Source of the DNA: Muribaculaceae bacterium
GTDB lineage: Bacteria; Bacteroidota; Bacteroidia; Bacteroidales; Muribaculaceae
Assembly: GCA_023663365.1 (NCBI GenBank)
Contig: JAMPHP010000002.1
Span: forward strand, 112,896 to 152,576
Reading direction: 5' to 3'
DNA: 39,681 nt
Part shown: positions 22,450 to 30,908 of the stretch, in pieces
Numbering within the stretch: the first letter of the stretch is position 1
How the letters are laid out: the number at the start of each line of letters is the position of its first letter
Made by a program: the position numbers and the translations under genes
Notes under the pieces: model-generated
What the model was told of the DNA's origin: nothing
Seen by the model: the letters and a program-made list of their open reading frames with translations, nothing else
Database searches by the model: none

Positions 22450-22555
22450 ATCGGTTTTGTAGTATTACTTAATATTACTACAAAGTAACAAATAAAAAAT
22501 GAACTGTGCAACAATTCATTGGATTATTTTTGCAAAAGCTTCTGTCAAACTTCCG

Positions 22556-22690
22556 TTGTCTTTGAGCGCTCAAAGATAAGCACAATTTTCGGTTCGCATA
22601 AGCGTGCCGACGGCTTTTTTATCAACATATTTTCCGAGCATGTGCCTCTCCGACGCATTTTTGCACAGGTGCGTTTTTTTTCGTATTTTT
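22556..22690. repeat. Right 135-bp direct repeat flanking the IS (target duplication)
   Basis: Second copy of 20406-20540 with one base different. It carries the working promoter of the ABC-F gene and, on the minus strand, a copy of the tdk upstream region pointing into the transposase gene. Confidence 0.93.
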
Positions 22691-22691
22691 G
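22660..22691 (+). promoter_or_regulatory. Promoter of the ABC-F gene
   Basis: TTTG at 22660-22663 and TATTTTTG at 22684-22691, 20 bases apart, match the Bacteroidota consensus. The last G lies one base outside the duplicated segment. In the left copy that base is C (20541), the first base of the IS, so the copied promoter there has a damaged -7 element. Confidence 0.85.
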
Positions 22692-22712
22692 CAGGTTGAA
22701 AAGCAAATAAAG

Positions 22713-24662
22713 ATGATTTCTATCAATAATCTGTCGGTGGAGTTCAGTTCCCAGCTGCTCTTCGACAATATAAATTATGTGATCAACCCCAAGGATAAGA
22801 TAGCCCTTGTGGGAAAGAACGGTGCGGGCAAGAGCACCATGCTCAAGATCATTGCGGGGCTGCAGCGCCCGACCACCGGCTCGGTGTCGGTCCCGTCGGA
22901 CGTAACCATAGGCTATTTGCCCCAGCAAATGGTGCTTGAAGACACGCTCACCGTGGCAGAGGAAGTTCGCAAGGTCTTTGCCCATGTCGACGATATGCAC
23001 CGCAGGCTTGACGAGCTCTCTGCCGAGCTTGCCTCGCGCACCGACTATGAGAGCGATGAGTATGCCGCTCTGATAGAACGTGTGAGCAGTCTCACCGAAC
23101 AGATAAGTATGCTTGCCTCCGACAACCTTGAGGCAGACATGGAGCGCACGCTTCTTGGTCTCGGCTTCCTCCGCTCCGACTTCGGACGACCGACCTCGGA
23201 GTTCAGCGGCGGCTGGCGTATGCGAATCGAACTCGCCAAACTGCTCTTGCGCCGTCCCGATGTGCTCCTTCTCGACGAGCCCACCAACCACCTCGATATT
23301 GAGTCGATCCAGTGGCTTGAGAATTTCCTTATGACCAAAGCGAAGGCTGTGGTGCTTGTGAGTCACGACCGCGCTTTTATCGATAATGTCACCAACCGCA
23401 CGATAGAAATCAGCTGTGGCAAGATTTACGATTACTCGGTGAACTACTCGAAGTTTGTGGCACTCAGGGCGGAGCGAATAGAGCAGCAGATGCGAGCCTA
23501 CCGCAATCAGCAGAAGCAGATAGCCGACACCGAGGAGTTTATCGAGCGTTTCCGCTACAAAGCCACCAAGAGCGTGCAGGTGCAAAGCCGCATCAAGCAG
23601 CTTGCCAAGATAGAGCGAATCGAGGTCGATGAGGTCGATACCTCGCACCTCAGTCTGCGCTTCCCGCCGGCACCGCGATCGGGTGACTTTCCGCTGATTG
23701 TCGACGAAGTAGGCAAGGCCTATGGCGACCATCAGGTGTTCGACCACGCCAACTTCACTCTACGACGCGGCGAGAAGGTGGCCTTTGTCGGCAAGAACGG
23801 CGAGGGCAAGTCGACCATGGTCAAATGTATCATGGGAGAAATACCTTATACCGGCTCTCTCAGGATCGGCCATAATGTGAAAATCGGTTATTTCGCTCAG
23901 AACCAGGCTCAGCTGCTTGATGGCGAGCTAACGGTTTTCGACACTATCGACCGCGTGGCTGTCGGAGACATCCGCACACGTATCCGCGATATACTCGGAG
24001 CTTTTATGTTCGGCGGCGAGGCTTCCGATAAAAAAGTGAAGGTGCTGTCGGGTGGTGAGAAAACACGGTTGGCGATGATTAAACTGCTTCTTGAGCCGGT
24101 CAACCTGCTTATTCTCGACGAGCCCACCAACCACCTCGACATGAAGACCAAAGATATACTCAAGCAGGCTATAGCCGCCTTCGACGGCACCGTGATAGTG
24201 GTGAGCCACGACCGAGAGTTTCTCGACGGACTCGTGCAGCGCGTATATGAGTTCGGCGGCGGCAAGGTGCGTGAGTGCCTTGGAGGCATCTATGAGTTTC
24301 TCGAGAAGAAAGCCGCCGAGCGTGGCGAGGCGGCAGTTGCGCCGTCGGCACCGACCAAGGCTTCATCGCCCAAGGCATCGCCGGCAGCCCAACCCACACC
24401 GGCAGAGCAGCGCAAACTCAGCTATGCCGAGCAGCGGGAGCGGGAGCGCACAATCCGCAAAGCCGCCAAGAAAGTCGAGGAGGCCGAAGCCGCAGTGGCG
24501 GCGCGTGAGGCCGAATTGGCCGACATCGAGGCGAAGATTGCCGCAGGAGTGGTCGACCCGGAAATATTCACGGCACATGCCGAAGCCGGAAAGGCTGTCG
24601 AGAATGCCATGAGCGTGTGGGAGCTTGCGCAGATGGAGCTCGACGAAATCAAAAATCAATGA
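22713..24662 (+). CDS. ABC-F family ATPase (ribosome-associated type)
   Basis: The 649-residue soluble protein carries two ABC ATPase cassettes and no membrane segments. Cassette 1 has Walker A GKNGAGKS (34-41), signature FSGGWRMRIELAKLLL and DEPTNHLD; cassette 2 has GKNGEGKS, LSGGEKTRLAMIKLLL and a second DEPTNHLD. A charged linker between them (FIERFRYKATKSVQVQSRIK) is the P-site tRNA interaction motif region. After an Ala/Pro-rich stretch the C-terminus is a Uup/YdiF-like coiled coil. ABC-F proteins bind the ribosome E site and relieve stalling or, in some members, protect from antibiotics; which applies here is not visible. The ATG at 22713 (MISINNLSV) is chosen over a TTG eight codons upstream that lies in the promoter. 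Confidence 0.94.
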   Translation: MISINNLSVEFSSQLLFDNINYVINPKDKIALVGKNGAGKSTMLKIIAGLQRPTTGSVSVPSDVTIGYLPQQMVLEDTLTVAEEVRKVFAHVDDMHRRLDELSAELASRTDYESDEYAALIERVSSLTEQISMLASDNLEADMERTLLGLGFLRSDFGRPTSEFSGGWRMRIELAKLLLRRPDVLLLDEPTNHLDIESIQWLENFLMTKAKAVVLVSHDRAFIDNVTNRTIEISCGKIYDYSVNYSKFVALRAERIEQQMRAYRNQQKQIADTEEFIERFRYKATKSVQVQSRIKQLAKIERIEVDEVDTSHLSLRFPPAPRSGDFPLIVDEVGKAYGDHQVFDHANFTLRRGEKVAFVGKNGEGKSTMVKCIMGEIPYTGSLRIGHNVKIGYFAQNQAQLLDGELTVFDTIDRVAVGDIRTRIRDILGAFMFGGEASDKKVKVLSGGEKTRLAMIKLLLEPVNLLILDEPTNHLDMKTKDILKQAIAAFDGTVIVVSHDREFLDGLVQRVYEFGGGKVRECLGGIYEFLEKKAAERGEAAVAPSAPTKASSPKASPAAQPTPAEQRKLSYAEQRERERTIRKAAKKVEEAEAAVAAREAELADIEAKIAAGVVDPEIFTAHAEAGKAVENAMSVWELAQMELDEIKNQ

Positions 24663-24690
24663 CAATTCAATATTATTTAATAAACCCAAA

Positions 24691-26709
24691 ATGAAAAAAA
24701 GTAATTATCTACTTATGGCAGCACTCGTTGCAGCCGGAGCTCTCGGCTCCTGCAGCAAGCCTACGGCCGCGCCCAAGGGCATCGATGTGTCGCACCTCGA
24801 CACCCTCGTCTCGCCCAAGGCTGATTTCTATGATTATGCCTGCGGTGGCTGGATGAAAGCAAATCCGCTCAAACCCGAATACTCGCGCTTTGGAACCTTC
24901 GACCAGCTCGGAGAGAACAACCGCGAGCAAATCCGCGAACTCGTGCTCGGCCTTGACCGCAACGCCGCTGCCGGCACCAACGAGCAGAAAGTGGCCGACC
25001 TCTACGATATGGGCATGGACAGCGTGCGCCTCAACAAAGAGGGCATGGCACCCATCGCCGAAGACCTCGCTGTGATCGCAGCCACTCCCCGTGAGAAAAT
25101 TGTCGACCTCATGGCCACAATGCCCGGCGTGGGCGTGTTCTTCGGCACCGGCGTGCAGGCCGACCTCAAGGACAGCAACATGAACACCATGTACTGGGGG
25201 CAAGGCGGCCTTGGCCTCGGCGACCGCGATTACTACACCGACGACACCGAGCGTGCTCAGCGTGTTCGCGATGCATATCGCACCTATCTCAATACCGTAG
25301 CCGGCCTTATCGGCTATGATGAGGCGGCCGCCGAGCGCTTCACCAACAATGTGCTTGCCCTCGAGACCGAGCTTGCCCGCAATCAGATGACCCGCACAGA
25401 GCAGCGCAACATCGCCGCCCAGTACAACCCCACCGCAGTGTCTGCACTGGTGGAAGAGTATCCTTCGGTCAACCTCCGTCATTATTTCGAGCTTCAGGGT
25501 CTTGATGTCGACACCGTGATCGTAGACTCTCCCAAGTACTATCAGGCAGTGGCCAAGGCCATCGCCGACAGCGACGAGCAGATGCTGCGCGACTACATGA
25601 CCGCCTCGTATGTGGCTTCGGCAGGTTCTTACCTGAGCGACGATTTCATCAACGCCGAGTTTGAGCTTTCAAAGGCTATCTCCGGCGTAGAGCAGCAGCA
25701 GCCCCGCTGGAAGCGTGCCCTTTCCGTGCCCAACGGCATCCTCGGCGAGGCTCTCGGTCAGCTCTATGTGGGCAAGTACTTCCCAGAAAGCTCCAAGGAG
25801 CGTATGCTCACCCTGGTGGGCAATCTCCAGAAGGCTCTTGGCGAGCACATCGACAACCTCACCTGGATGAGCGATACCACCAAAGCCCGCGCCCACGAGA
25901 AACTCGCCACTTTCCATGTGAAAATCGGCTATCCCGACACTTGGCGTGACTACAGCAAGCTCACCATCGACCCCGAGCTTCCCTATTGGAAGAACATCCA
26001 GAACGCCATCCTCTTCAACCAGGACTATAACAACGCCGACTACGGCAAGCCCGTGGACCGCGAGCGTTGGCTTATGTCGCCTCAGACTGTAAATGCTTAC
26101 TACAACCCCACGACCAACGAAATCTGCTTCCCTGCCGGTATCCTCCAGAAGCCCTTCTTCGACCCCGAGGCCGACGATGCAGTGAACTACGGCGCTATCG
26201 GTGTGGTTATCGGTCATGAGATGACCCACGGCTTCGACGACCAGGGCCGCCAGTTCGACAAGGACGGCAACTTCACCGACTGGTGGACCGAAGCTGATGC
26301 CACTGCTTTCAACGAGCTCGCCGAAAAACTCGCCGCACAGTTCGACAGCATCATAGTCACCGGCGACACTCATGCCAACGGCCACCTTACCCTTGGCGAG
26401 AATATCGCCGACCAGGGCGGTCTGCGCGTGGCTCGCACTGCCTACCTCAACTCGCTGGGCGGTGCTGAGGCTCCCGTGATTGACGGCTTCACCCCCGAGC
26501 AGCGTTTCTATCTGGCATACGCCAATGTGTGGGCCGGCAATATCCGCGAGGATGAAATCCTCTCGCGCACCATCTCCGACCCCCACAGCCTCGGCCGCTG
26601 GCGCGTCAACGCCACCCTGCGCAATATCGAGCCTTTCTTCAAGGCATTCGATATCACCGAAGCCGACCCGATGTTCCTCCCCGAGGCTGAGCGGGTGGTT
26701 ATCTGGTAA
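24691..26709 (+). CDS. pepO: M13-family zinc metallopeptidase, lipoprotein
   Basis: The 672-residue protein begins with a lipoprotein signal (lipobox LGSC, Cys21), so it should be membrane-anchored outside the cytoplasm. It is a neprilysin/PepO-type oligopeptidase: DFYDYACGGWMKANP near the N-terminus, zinc site HEMTH at residues 509-513, third zinc ligand Glu570 in ENIADQGG, and substrate-binding NAYYNPTTNEICFPAGILQKPFF. The C-terminal Cys-x-x-Trp of animal relatives is replaced by VVIW. It lies 28 bases after the ABC-F gene and may share its transcript; a terminator follows. Confidence 0.95.
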   Translation: MKKSNYLLMAALVAAGALGSCSKPTAAPKGIDVSHLDTLVSPKADFYDYACGGWMKANPLKPEYSRFGTFDQLGENNREQIRELVLGLDRNAAAGTNEQKVADLYDMGMDSVRLNKEGMAPIAEDLAVIAATPREKIVDLMATMPGVGVFFGTGVQADLKDSNMNTMYWGQGGLGLGDRDYYTDDTERAQRVRDAYRTYLNTVAGLIGYDEAAAERFTNNVLALETELARNQMTRTEQRNIAAQYNPTAVSALVEEYPSVNLRHYFELQGLDVDTVIVDSPKYYQAVAKAIADSDEQMLRDYMTASYVASAGSYLSDDFINAEFELSKAISGVEQQQPRWKRALSVPNGILGEALGQLYVGKYFPESSKERMLTLVGNLQKALGEHIDNLTWMSDTTKARAHEKLATFHVKIGYPDTWRDYSKLTIDPELPYWKNIQNAILFNQDYNNADYGKPVDRERWLMSPQTVNAYYNPTTNEICFPAGILQKPFFDPEADDAVNYGAIGVVIGHEMTHGFDDQGRQFDKDGNFTDWWTEADATAFNELAEKLAAQFDSIIVTGDTHANGHLTLGENIADQGGLRVARTAYLNSLGGAEAPVIDGFTPEQRFYLAYANVWAGNIREDEILSRTISDPHSLGRWRVNATLRNIEPFFKAFDITEADPMFLPEAERVVIW

Positions 26710-26731
26710 TCTCTTTCCAAAATCTATATCG

Positions 26732-26769
26732 CGGGCTGCCTCGTAAAAGGGGCGGCCCGTATTTTTTTT
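26732..26769 (+). terminator. Terminator after the M13 peptidase gene
   Basis: CGGGCTGCC (26732-26740) pairs with GGCGGCCCG (26751-26759), one G-T pair, ten-base loop, followed by TA and eight T. Confidence 0.9.
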
Positions 26770-26793
26770 CGTCGGGCTATGCTTGAAATCTTT

Positions 26794-26824
26794 TTTGTCA
26801 GATTAAAAATTATAGCTAAATTTG
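26794..26824 (+). promoter_or_regulatory. Promoter of the dnaN operon
   Basis: TTTG at 26794-26797 and TAAATTTG at 26817-26824 are 19 bases apart, an exact consensus fit. Transcription should start near 26830. The leader of about 60 bases contains a small GC-rich hairpin, AGCGC (26834-26838) with GCGCT (26847-26851), right at its 5' end. Confidence 0.88.
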
Positions 26825-26890
26825 TAAATTGATAGCGCACCCCCCGGCGCTGTTCACAAAACTATAGAAAACAACAATCATCATCCCGAC

Positions 26891-28018
26891 ATGAAATTCA
26901 GCATATCGAGTAAAGCTCTTTACAATGCGACCTCCTCTGTGAGCAAGGTCATCAATTCCAAGAATGCTCTCAGCATCCTCGACAACTTCTATATCAAGCT
27001 CGAAGGCAATGAGCTCACCATCACCGGATCTGATCAGGAAAACGCGCTTACCGCACGCCTGGAGGTCAGCGGAGCCAAGGGCGAAGGCGCTTTTTGCCTC
27101 GGTGCGCGCCGCCTTGTCGAACTCCTGAAGGAACTTCCCGACCAGGGCGTGGAGATGAATGTCAACGACACCACTCTCGAAGTGCAGCTTTCCTACTCGT
27201 CGGGCCACTATTCCTTCGTCGGTCAGCCCGGCGACCAATATCCGCAATTCACCGCCGATACCGCCGGTGACCCCATCTCGTTCACCATTGCCACCGAGCA
27301 GATGATTGCCGGTCTCGACAACACCATGTTTGCTGTCAGCAACGATGAGTATCGTCAGATCATGCAGGGTGTGCTCATGGATATAGCTCCCGAGAGCATC
27401 ACGTTTGTAGCCACCGACACCCGCAAGCTCGTGCGCTACATCGACCGCCGCACCGCCCCCGGCGTGCAGGGCTCGTGTGTGATACCCGCCAAGCCGTCGA
27501 ATATTATCAAGAATGTCTTCGCCAAGGAAGAGACCCTTTCCGTGACGATGAACTCTCGCAATGCCGTCATCGCCAGCGAGCACTACACCTTCCAGTGCAC
27601 CTTCCTCAATGGCAACTATCCCGACTACAACCGTGTGATACCCCGCAACAACACCCAGGTGCTCACCGTCGACCGCGTGTCGCTCCTCAACTCCGTGCGC
27701 CGTGTGGGTATCTTCGTGGAAGTCGACGGTGGCCTGGAGAAGTTCCGCATCACCCCAGAGAACATCCTCATCAAGAGCAACGACCCGAATCTGTGCACCA
27801 GCGCCCGTGAGCAAGTGCCGTGCTCGTTCACCGGCAGTGAACTCACTATAGGCTTCAGCGCCAACTATCTCATGGAAATCCTCACCACACTCAAAGGCAC
27901 CGATGTAGTGGTCAATCTTGGCGATGCCGGCCGCCCCGGTGTGTTCCGCCCCGGCGAAGAGCCAGAGAACACTGAGCTTGTGATGCTCCTCATGCCCATG
28001 ACAGTAGGTGATTTCTAA
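26891..28018 (+). CDS. dnaN: DNA polymerase III beta subunit (sliding clamp)
   Basis: The 375-residue protein is the ring-shaped processivity clamp of the replicase. It shows the three repeated clamp domains in order: MKFSISSKALYNATSSVSKV and the LARLEVSGAKG-type strand in domain 1, SGHYSFVGQPGDQYPQF and EYRQIMQGVLMDI at the domain 2 junction, ATDTRKLVRYI, then NGNYPDYNRVIP and the C-terminal MLLMPM near the binding pocket. Length is normal. It is not beside dnaA here, as is common in Bacteroidota. The next gene starts three bases after the stop. Confidence 0.96.
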   Translation: MKFSISSKALYNATSSVSKVINSKNALSILDNFYIKLEGNELTITGSDQENALTARLEVSGAKGEGAFCLGARRLVELLKELPDQGVEMNVNDTTLEVQLSYSSGHYSFVGQPGDQYPQFTADTAGDPISFTIATEQMIAGLDNTMFAVSNDEYRQIMQGVLMDIAPESITFVATDTRKLVRYIDRRTAPGVQGSCVIPAKPSNIIKNVFAKEETLSVTMNSRNAVIASEHYTFQCTFLNGNYPDYNRVIPRNNTQVLTVDRVSLLNSVRRVGIFVEVDGGLEKFRITPENILIKSNDPNLCTSAREQVPCSFTGSELTIGFSANYLMEILTTLKGTDVVVNLGDAGRPGVFRPGEEPENTELVMLLMPMTVGDF

Positions 28019-28021
28019 GCG

Positions 28022-28789
28022 ATGAAGTTGCATCTTACCCGCCCTCTGGTTTTCTTCGATCTCGAGACCACCGGCACAAACGTCAACACCGACCGCATCG
28101 TTGAGATTTCGCTCATAAAGTTGCTTCCCGATGGTTCGCACATCGAGAAGACACGCCGTATCAACCCTGAAATGCCCATACCGGCCGAAGCGACGGCAGT
28201 GCATCACATCACCGACGAGATGGTGGCCGGCGAAAAGACCTTCAAGCAGATTGCCGCCTCGCTGGCTCAAATCCTCGCAGGATGCGACATTGCAGGCTTC
28301 AACAGCAATCGCTTCGACATACCGCTGCTGGATCAGGAATTCTGTCGTGCAAATGTCGATTTCGATTTTTCCAAGGCCCGCTTCATCGACGTACAGACGA
28401 TCTACCACAAGAAAGAGCCGCGTACGCTTTCGGCAGCTTACAAATACTACTGCGGTGAAGAGCTCGTGGGCGCACATGGTGCCGCTGCCGACACCGAAGC
28501 CACCATGAAGGTGCTTCTCGCTCAGCTCGAGAAATACGACGATCTGCCGGCCGAAGTGGGAGCTCTTTCGGAGTTTGCATCGAACAACCGCAATGTCGAC
28601 TTCATGGGGCGCCTCATCTTTGATGAGCAAGGGCGCGAGGTAATCAACTTCGGCAAGTATAAAGGGCGCATTGCCGAAGAAGTACTCGTGCAGGATCCGG
28701 GCTACTATAGCTGGATTATGAATGGCGACTTTGCGCAGAACACAAAGAGGGCCTTTACACGTATCCGCCTCCGCAACAAGAAGAAATGA
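28022..28789 (+). CDS. DnaQ-like 3'-5' exonuclease
   Basis: The 255-residue protein carries a DEDDh exonuclease fold in residues 1-170: Exo I FFDLETTG (Asp13, Glu15), Exo II GFNSNRFDIPLL, and Exo III HGAAADTEA (His and Asp). A C-terminal extension of about 80 residues (INFGKYKGRIAEEV, then DPGYYSWIMNGDF) matches the small DUF3820-like module often found on Bacteroidota homologues. It is annotated in relatives as the Pol III epsilon subunit and its place next to dnaN supports a proofreading role, though a separate nuclease role is possible. Its stop overlaps the coaBC start (ATGA). Confidence 0.9.
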   Translation: MKLHLTRPLVFFDLETTGTNVNTDRIVEISLIKLLPDGSHIEKTRRINPEMPIPAEATAVHHITDEMVAGEKTFKQIAASLAQILAGCDIAGFNSNRFDIPLLDQEFCRANVDFDFSKARFIDVQTIYHKKEPRTLSAAYKYYCGEELVGAHGAAADTEATMKVLLAQLEKYDDLPAEVGALSEFASNNRNVDFMGRLIFDEQGREVINFGKYKGRIAEEVLVQDPGYYSWIMNGDFAQNTKRAFTRIRLRNKKK

Positions 28790-29988
28790 CAAACCTCAAC
28801 GGCAAACATATAGTGCTCGGGATATGCGGCGGTATCGCCGCATACAAGAGTGTGGTGCTTCTGCGCGCGCTCGTTAAAGCCGGAGCCGAAGTGCAGGTCA
28901 TAGTCACACCGGCAGGTAAGGAATTTATCACGCCGGTGACTTTATCGGCGCTTTCAGGCAAGCCGGTGATCTGCGATTTCTTTACGGCCAACACCGGAGA
29001 GTGGCATTCGCACGTCGACATCGGTCTGTGGGCCGATGCCATGATTGTGGCACCCGCGACAGCCTCCACTCTGGCCAAGATGGCCACGGGAGTAGCCGAT
29101 AATATGCTCGTCACGACATACCTCTCGGCGAAAGCGCCGGTGTTTGTGGCTCCGGCGATGGATCTCGACATGATGGCGCATCCTACCACCACACGAAATC
29201 TCGCCACGCTCCGTGCCGATGGTGTCACGGTGATAGAACCAGAAGTCGGCGAGCTTGCCAGCCATCTGGTAGGCAAAGGTCGCATGGAGGAGCCGGAGCG
29301 CATAGCCGCGGTGCTTGACGCTTTCTTCGGCAAGGGCAAGGCTCTTGCGGGTAAGCGTGTGCTCGTCACAGCCGGCCCCACATACGAGCGGATTGATCCG
29401 GTGCGCTTCATCGGCAACTTCTCCACAGGCAAGATGGGCTATGCCATTGCCGCAGAGGCTGCTTCGCGTGGCGCCGATGTCACTTTGGTGAGCGGCCCCA
29501 CATCGTTGCCCGATCCTGCCGGGGTGAACACCGTCAGGGTAGAGAGCGCTCGCGATATGCTTCGTGAGTGTGAGGCTGTCTTCCCCGATGCTGATGTGGC
29601 TGTGATGTCGGCGGCAGTTGCCGATTATGCCCCGGCTGAATATCATGAGAGTAAAATCAAGCGTGAGCACGATGGCATAGACCGCATCGATTTGGTGAAA
29701 AACCCCGATATAGCAGCCACTCTCGGTGCCCGAAAAAGGCCCGGTCAGCTTATGGTGGGCTTTGCGCTGGAGACCGGCAGCGGACTGGCCAACGCCGAAG
29801 AAAAGCTCGCAAGGAAAAATCTCGACATGATAGTGCTCAACACCCTTGCCGACAAGGGCGCGGGATTTGGCACGGATACTAATAAGGTTACTATCATCAA
29901 GGCGGGCGGACACATTGACTCGTTCGGCCTGAAAAATAAAAAAGAAGTGGCATCAGACATTATGGATGCCATCCAGACTTTGCTATGA
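28786..29988 (+). CDS. coaBC: Bifunctional phosphopantothenoylcysteine decarboxylase / phosphopantothenate-cysteine ligase
   Basis: This enzyme makes 4'-phosphopantetheine for coenzyme A in two steps. The 400-residue product has the FMN-dependent CoaC half first (GICGGIAAYKSVVLLRAL, catalytic His in WHSHVDIG, and PAMDLDMM, the variant of PxMNxxMW) and the CoaB ligase half after about residue 185 (VLVTAGPTYERIDPVRFI, GNFSTGKMGYAIA, DLVKNPDI). Both start and stop overlap neighbouring genes by ATGA, so it is translated in a chain with the exonuclease and the PorD-like gene. Confidence 0.96.
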   Translation: MTNLNGKHIVLGICGGIAAYKSVVLLRALVKAGAEVQVIVTPAGKEFITPVTLSALSGKPVICDFFTANTGEWHSHVDIGLWADAMIVAPATASTLAKMATGVADNMLVTTYLSAKAPVFVAPAMDLDMMAHPTTTRNLATLRADGVTVIEPEVGELASHLVGKGRMEEPERIAAVLDAFFGKGKALAGKRVLVTAGPTYERIDPVRFIGNFSTGKMGYAIAAEAASRGADVTLVSGPTSLPDPAGVNTVRVESARDMLRECEAVFPDADVAVMSAAVADYAPAEYHESKIKREHDGIDRIDLVKNPDIAATLGARKRPGQLMVGFALETGSGLANAEEKLARKNLDMIVLNTLADKGAGFGTDTNKVTIIKAGGHIDSFGLKNKKEVASDIMDAIQTLL

Positions 29989-30908
29989 CTCTCTCTCTCC
30001 GGCTTTTAACTGTATTCATGGCCCTGTCTACGCTTGTCGGCACAGCCCGGCTTGCGGCTCAGGAGCTGAACTGCACCGTGACGCTCAACGCCGAACAGGT
30101 CGAGGGCACCAACAGGCAGATATTCGAGACTCTCGAGCAGGCTATGAACGACTATATGAACACCACGACATTCACCAATACTCAGTTTGCCACAAACGAG
30201 AAGATTGAGTGCCGTCTGTTCTTCACCATCAAGGAGGTGAAGGACGATGTGTTCAGCGGCGACCTCCAGGTGCAGTCGCTAAGGCCGGTCTACAACAGTT
30301 CGTACACTACGACTCTGATTAATTTCCGCGATACCAAAATCGAGTTCACTTACCGCGAGAATGAGCCACTGGTCTTTTCCGTAAATAATATGGAGAGTCA
30401 GCTTACGGCAATTCTCAATTTCTACGCCTACCTCATCCTCGCCGTCGACTTTGATTCTTTTTCACCGCATGGCGGCGACCCTTACTTCGATCGGTTGCAA
30501 CTCATTGTGCAGCAGGCGCAATCGTCGGGCGAAAGCGGCTGGAAAGCTTTTGAAGATACCAAGAACCGCTCGTCGGTGCTTGGCGCATATACCGATCCCG
30601 CCACAAGCGGCATCCGCGATATGACATACAGCTACCACCGACAAGGACTCGATAATATGGCTGTGTCGGTCGACAAAGGGCGATCGGCAGTCACCGAATC
30701 GCTCTCGGCCATTGAGAAGGTCTACAAGGTGGCTCCCATGTCGGTGGCTCTGTCGATGTTCAAGGATGCAAAACTCGACGAACTCGTCAATATCTACTCC
30801 AAGGCTCCGGCGGAAGAGCGCAACAAGGTGTATAAACTTCTTGAACCCATCTATCCCACCGAGCAGACACGCCTCGAGGAGATTAAAAAGGGTGCCGATA
30901 ATAAATAA
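29985..30908 (+). CDS. porD: DUF4835 / PorD-family exported protein
   Basis: The 307-residue protein has a signal peptide (about residues 1-25, ending ARLAAQ) and the family landmarks QELNCTVTLNAEQVEGTN, FETLEQAMNDYMNTTTFT, NFRDTKIEFTYRENEPLVF and NFYAYLILAVDFDSFSPHGG. Members of this Bacteroidota-only family were linked to type IX secretion as PorD in Porphyromonas, but they also occur where type IX secretion is absent, so the cell role here is open. The order coaBC, this gene, recN is conserved in Bacteroidota as I recall it. Start and stop overlap both neighbours. Confidence 0.87.
   Translation: MTLSLRLLTVFMALSTLVGTARLAAQELNCTVTLNAEQVEGTNRQIFETLEQAMNDYMNTTTFTNTQFATNEKIECRLFFTIKEVKDDVFSGDLQVQSLRPVYNSSYTTTLINFRDTKIEFTYRENEPLVFSVNNMESQLTAILNFYAYLILAVDFDSFSPHGGDPYFDRLQLIVQQAQSSGESGWKAFEDTKNRSSVLGAYTDPATSGIRDMTYSYHRQGLDNMAVSVDKGRSAVTESLSAIEKVYKVAPMSVALSMFKDAKLDELVNIYSKAPAEERNKVYKLLEPIYPTEQTRLEEIKKGADNK

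Larger units (their letters stand above)
20541..22555 (-). mobile_element. Complete IS1634-family insertion sequence, about 2015 bp
   Basis: The edges are set by the ends of the 135-bp flanking repeats. Terminal inverted repeats are short and imperfect: TTTGACAGAA at 20546-20555 on the left and TTCTGTCAAA at 22540-22549 on the right, each starting five or six bases in. A 14-bp subterminal sequence, TTTGTAGTATTACT, occurs in direct orientation near both ends (20599-20612 and 22456-22469), and next to the right copy is an inverted partner (TACTACAAA, 22476-22484). One intact transposase fills the element. Long target duplications of variable length are known for IS1634 itself. Confidence 0.88.

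Noticed and set aside
22545-23747. 400-codon minus-strand open frame
   Set aside because: It is antisense to the ABC-F gene and reads through the right 135-bp repeat into the IS end.
26816-28792. 658-codon minus-strand open frame
   Set aside because: It lies opposite dnaN and the exonuclease gene, both certain, and has a shadow composition.
28954-29913. 319-codon minus-strand frame
   Set aside because: Antisense shadow of coaBC.
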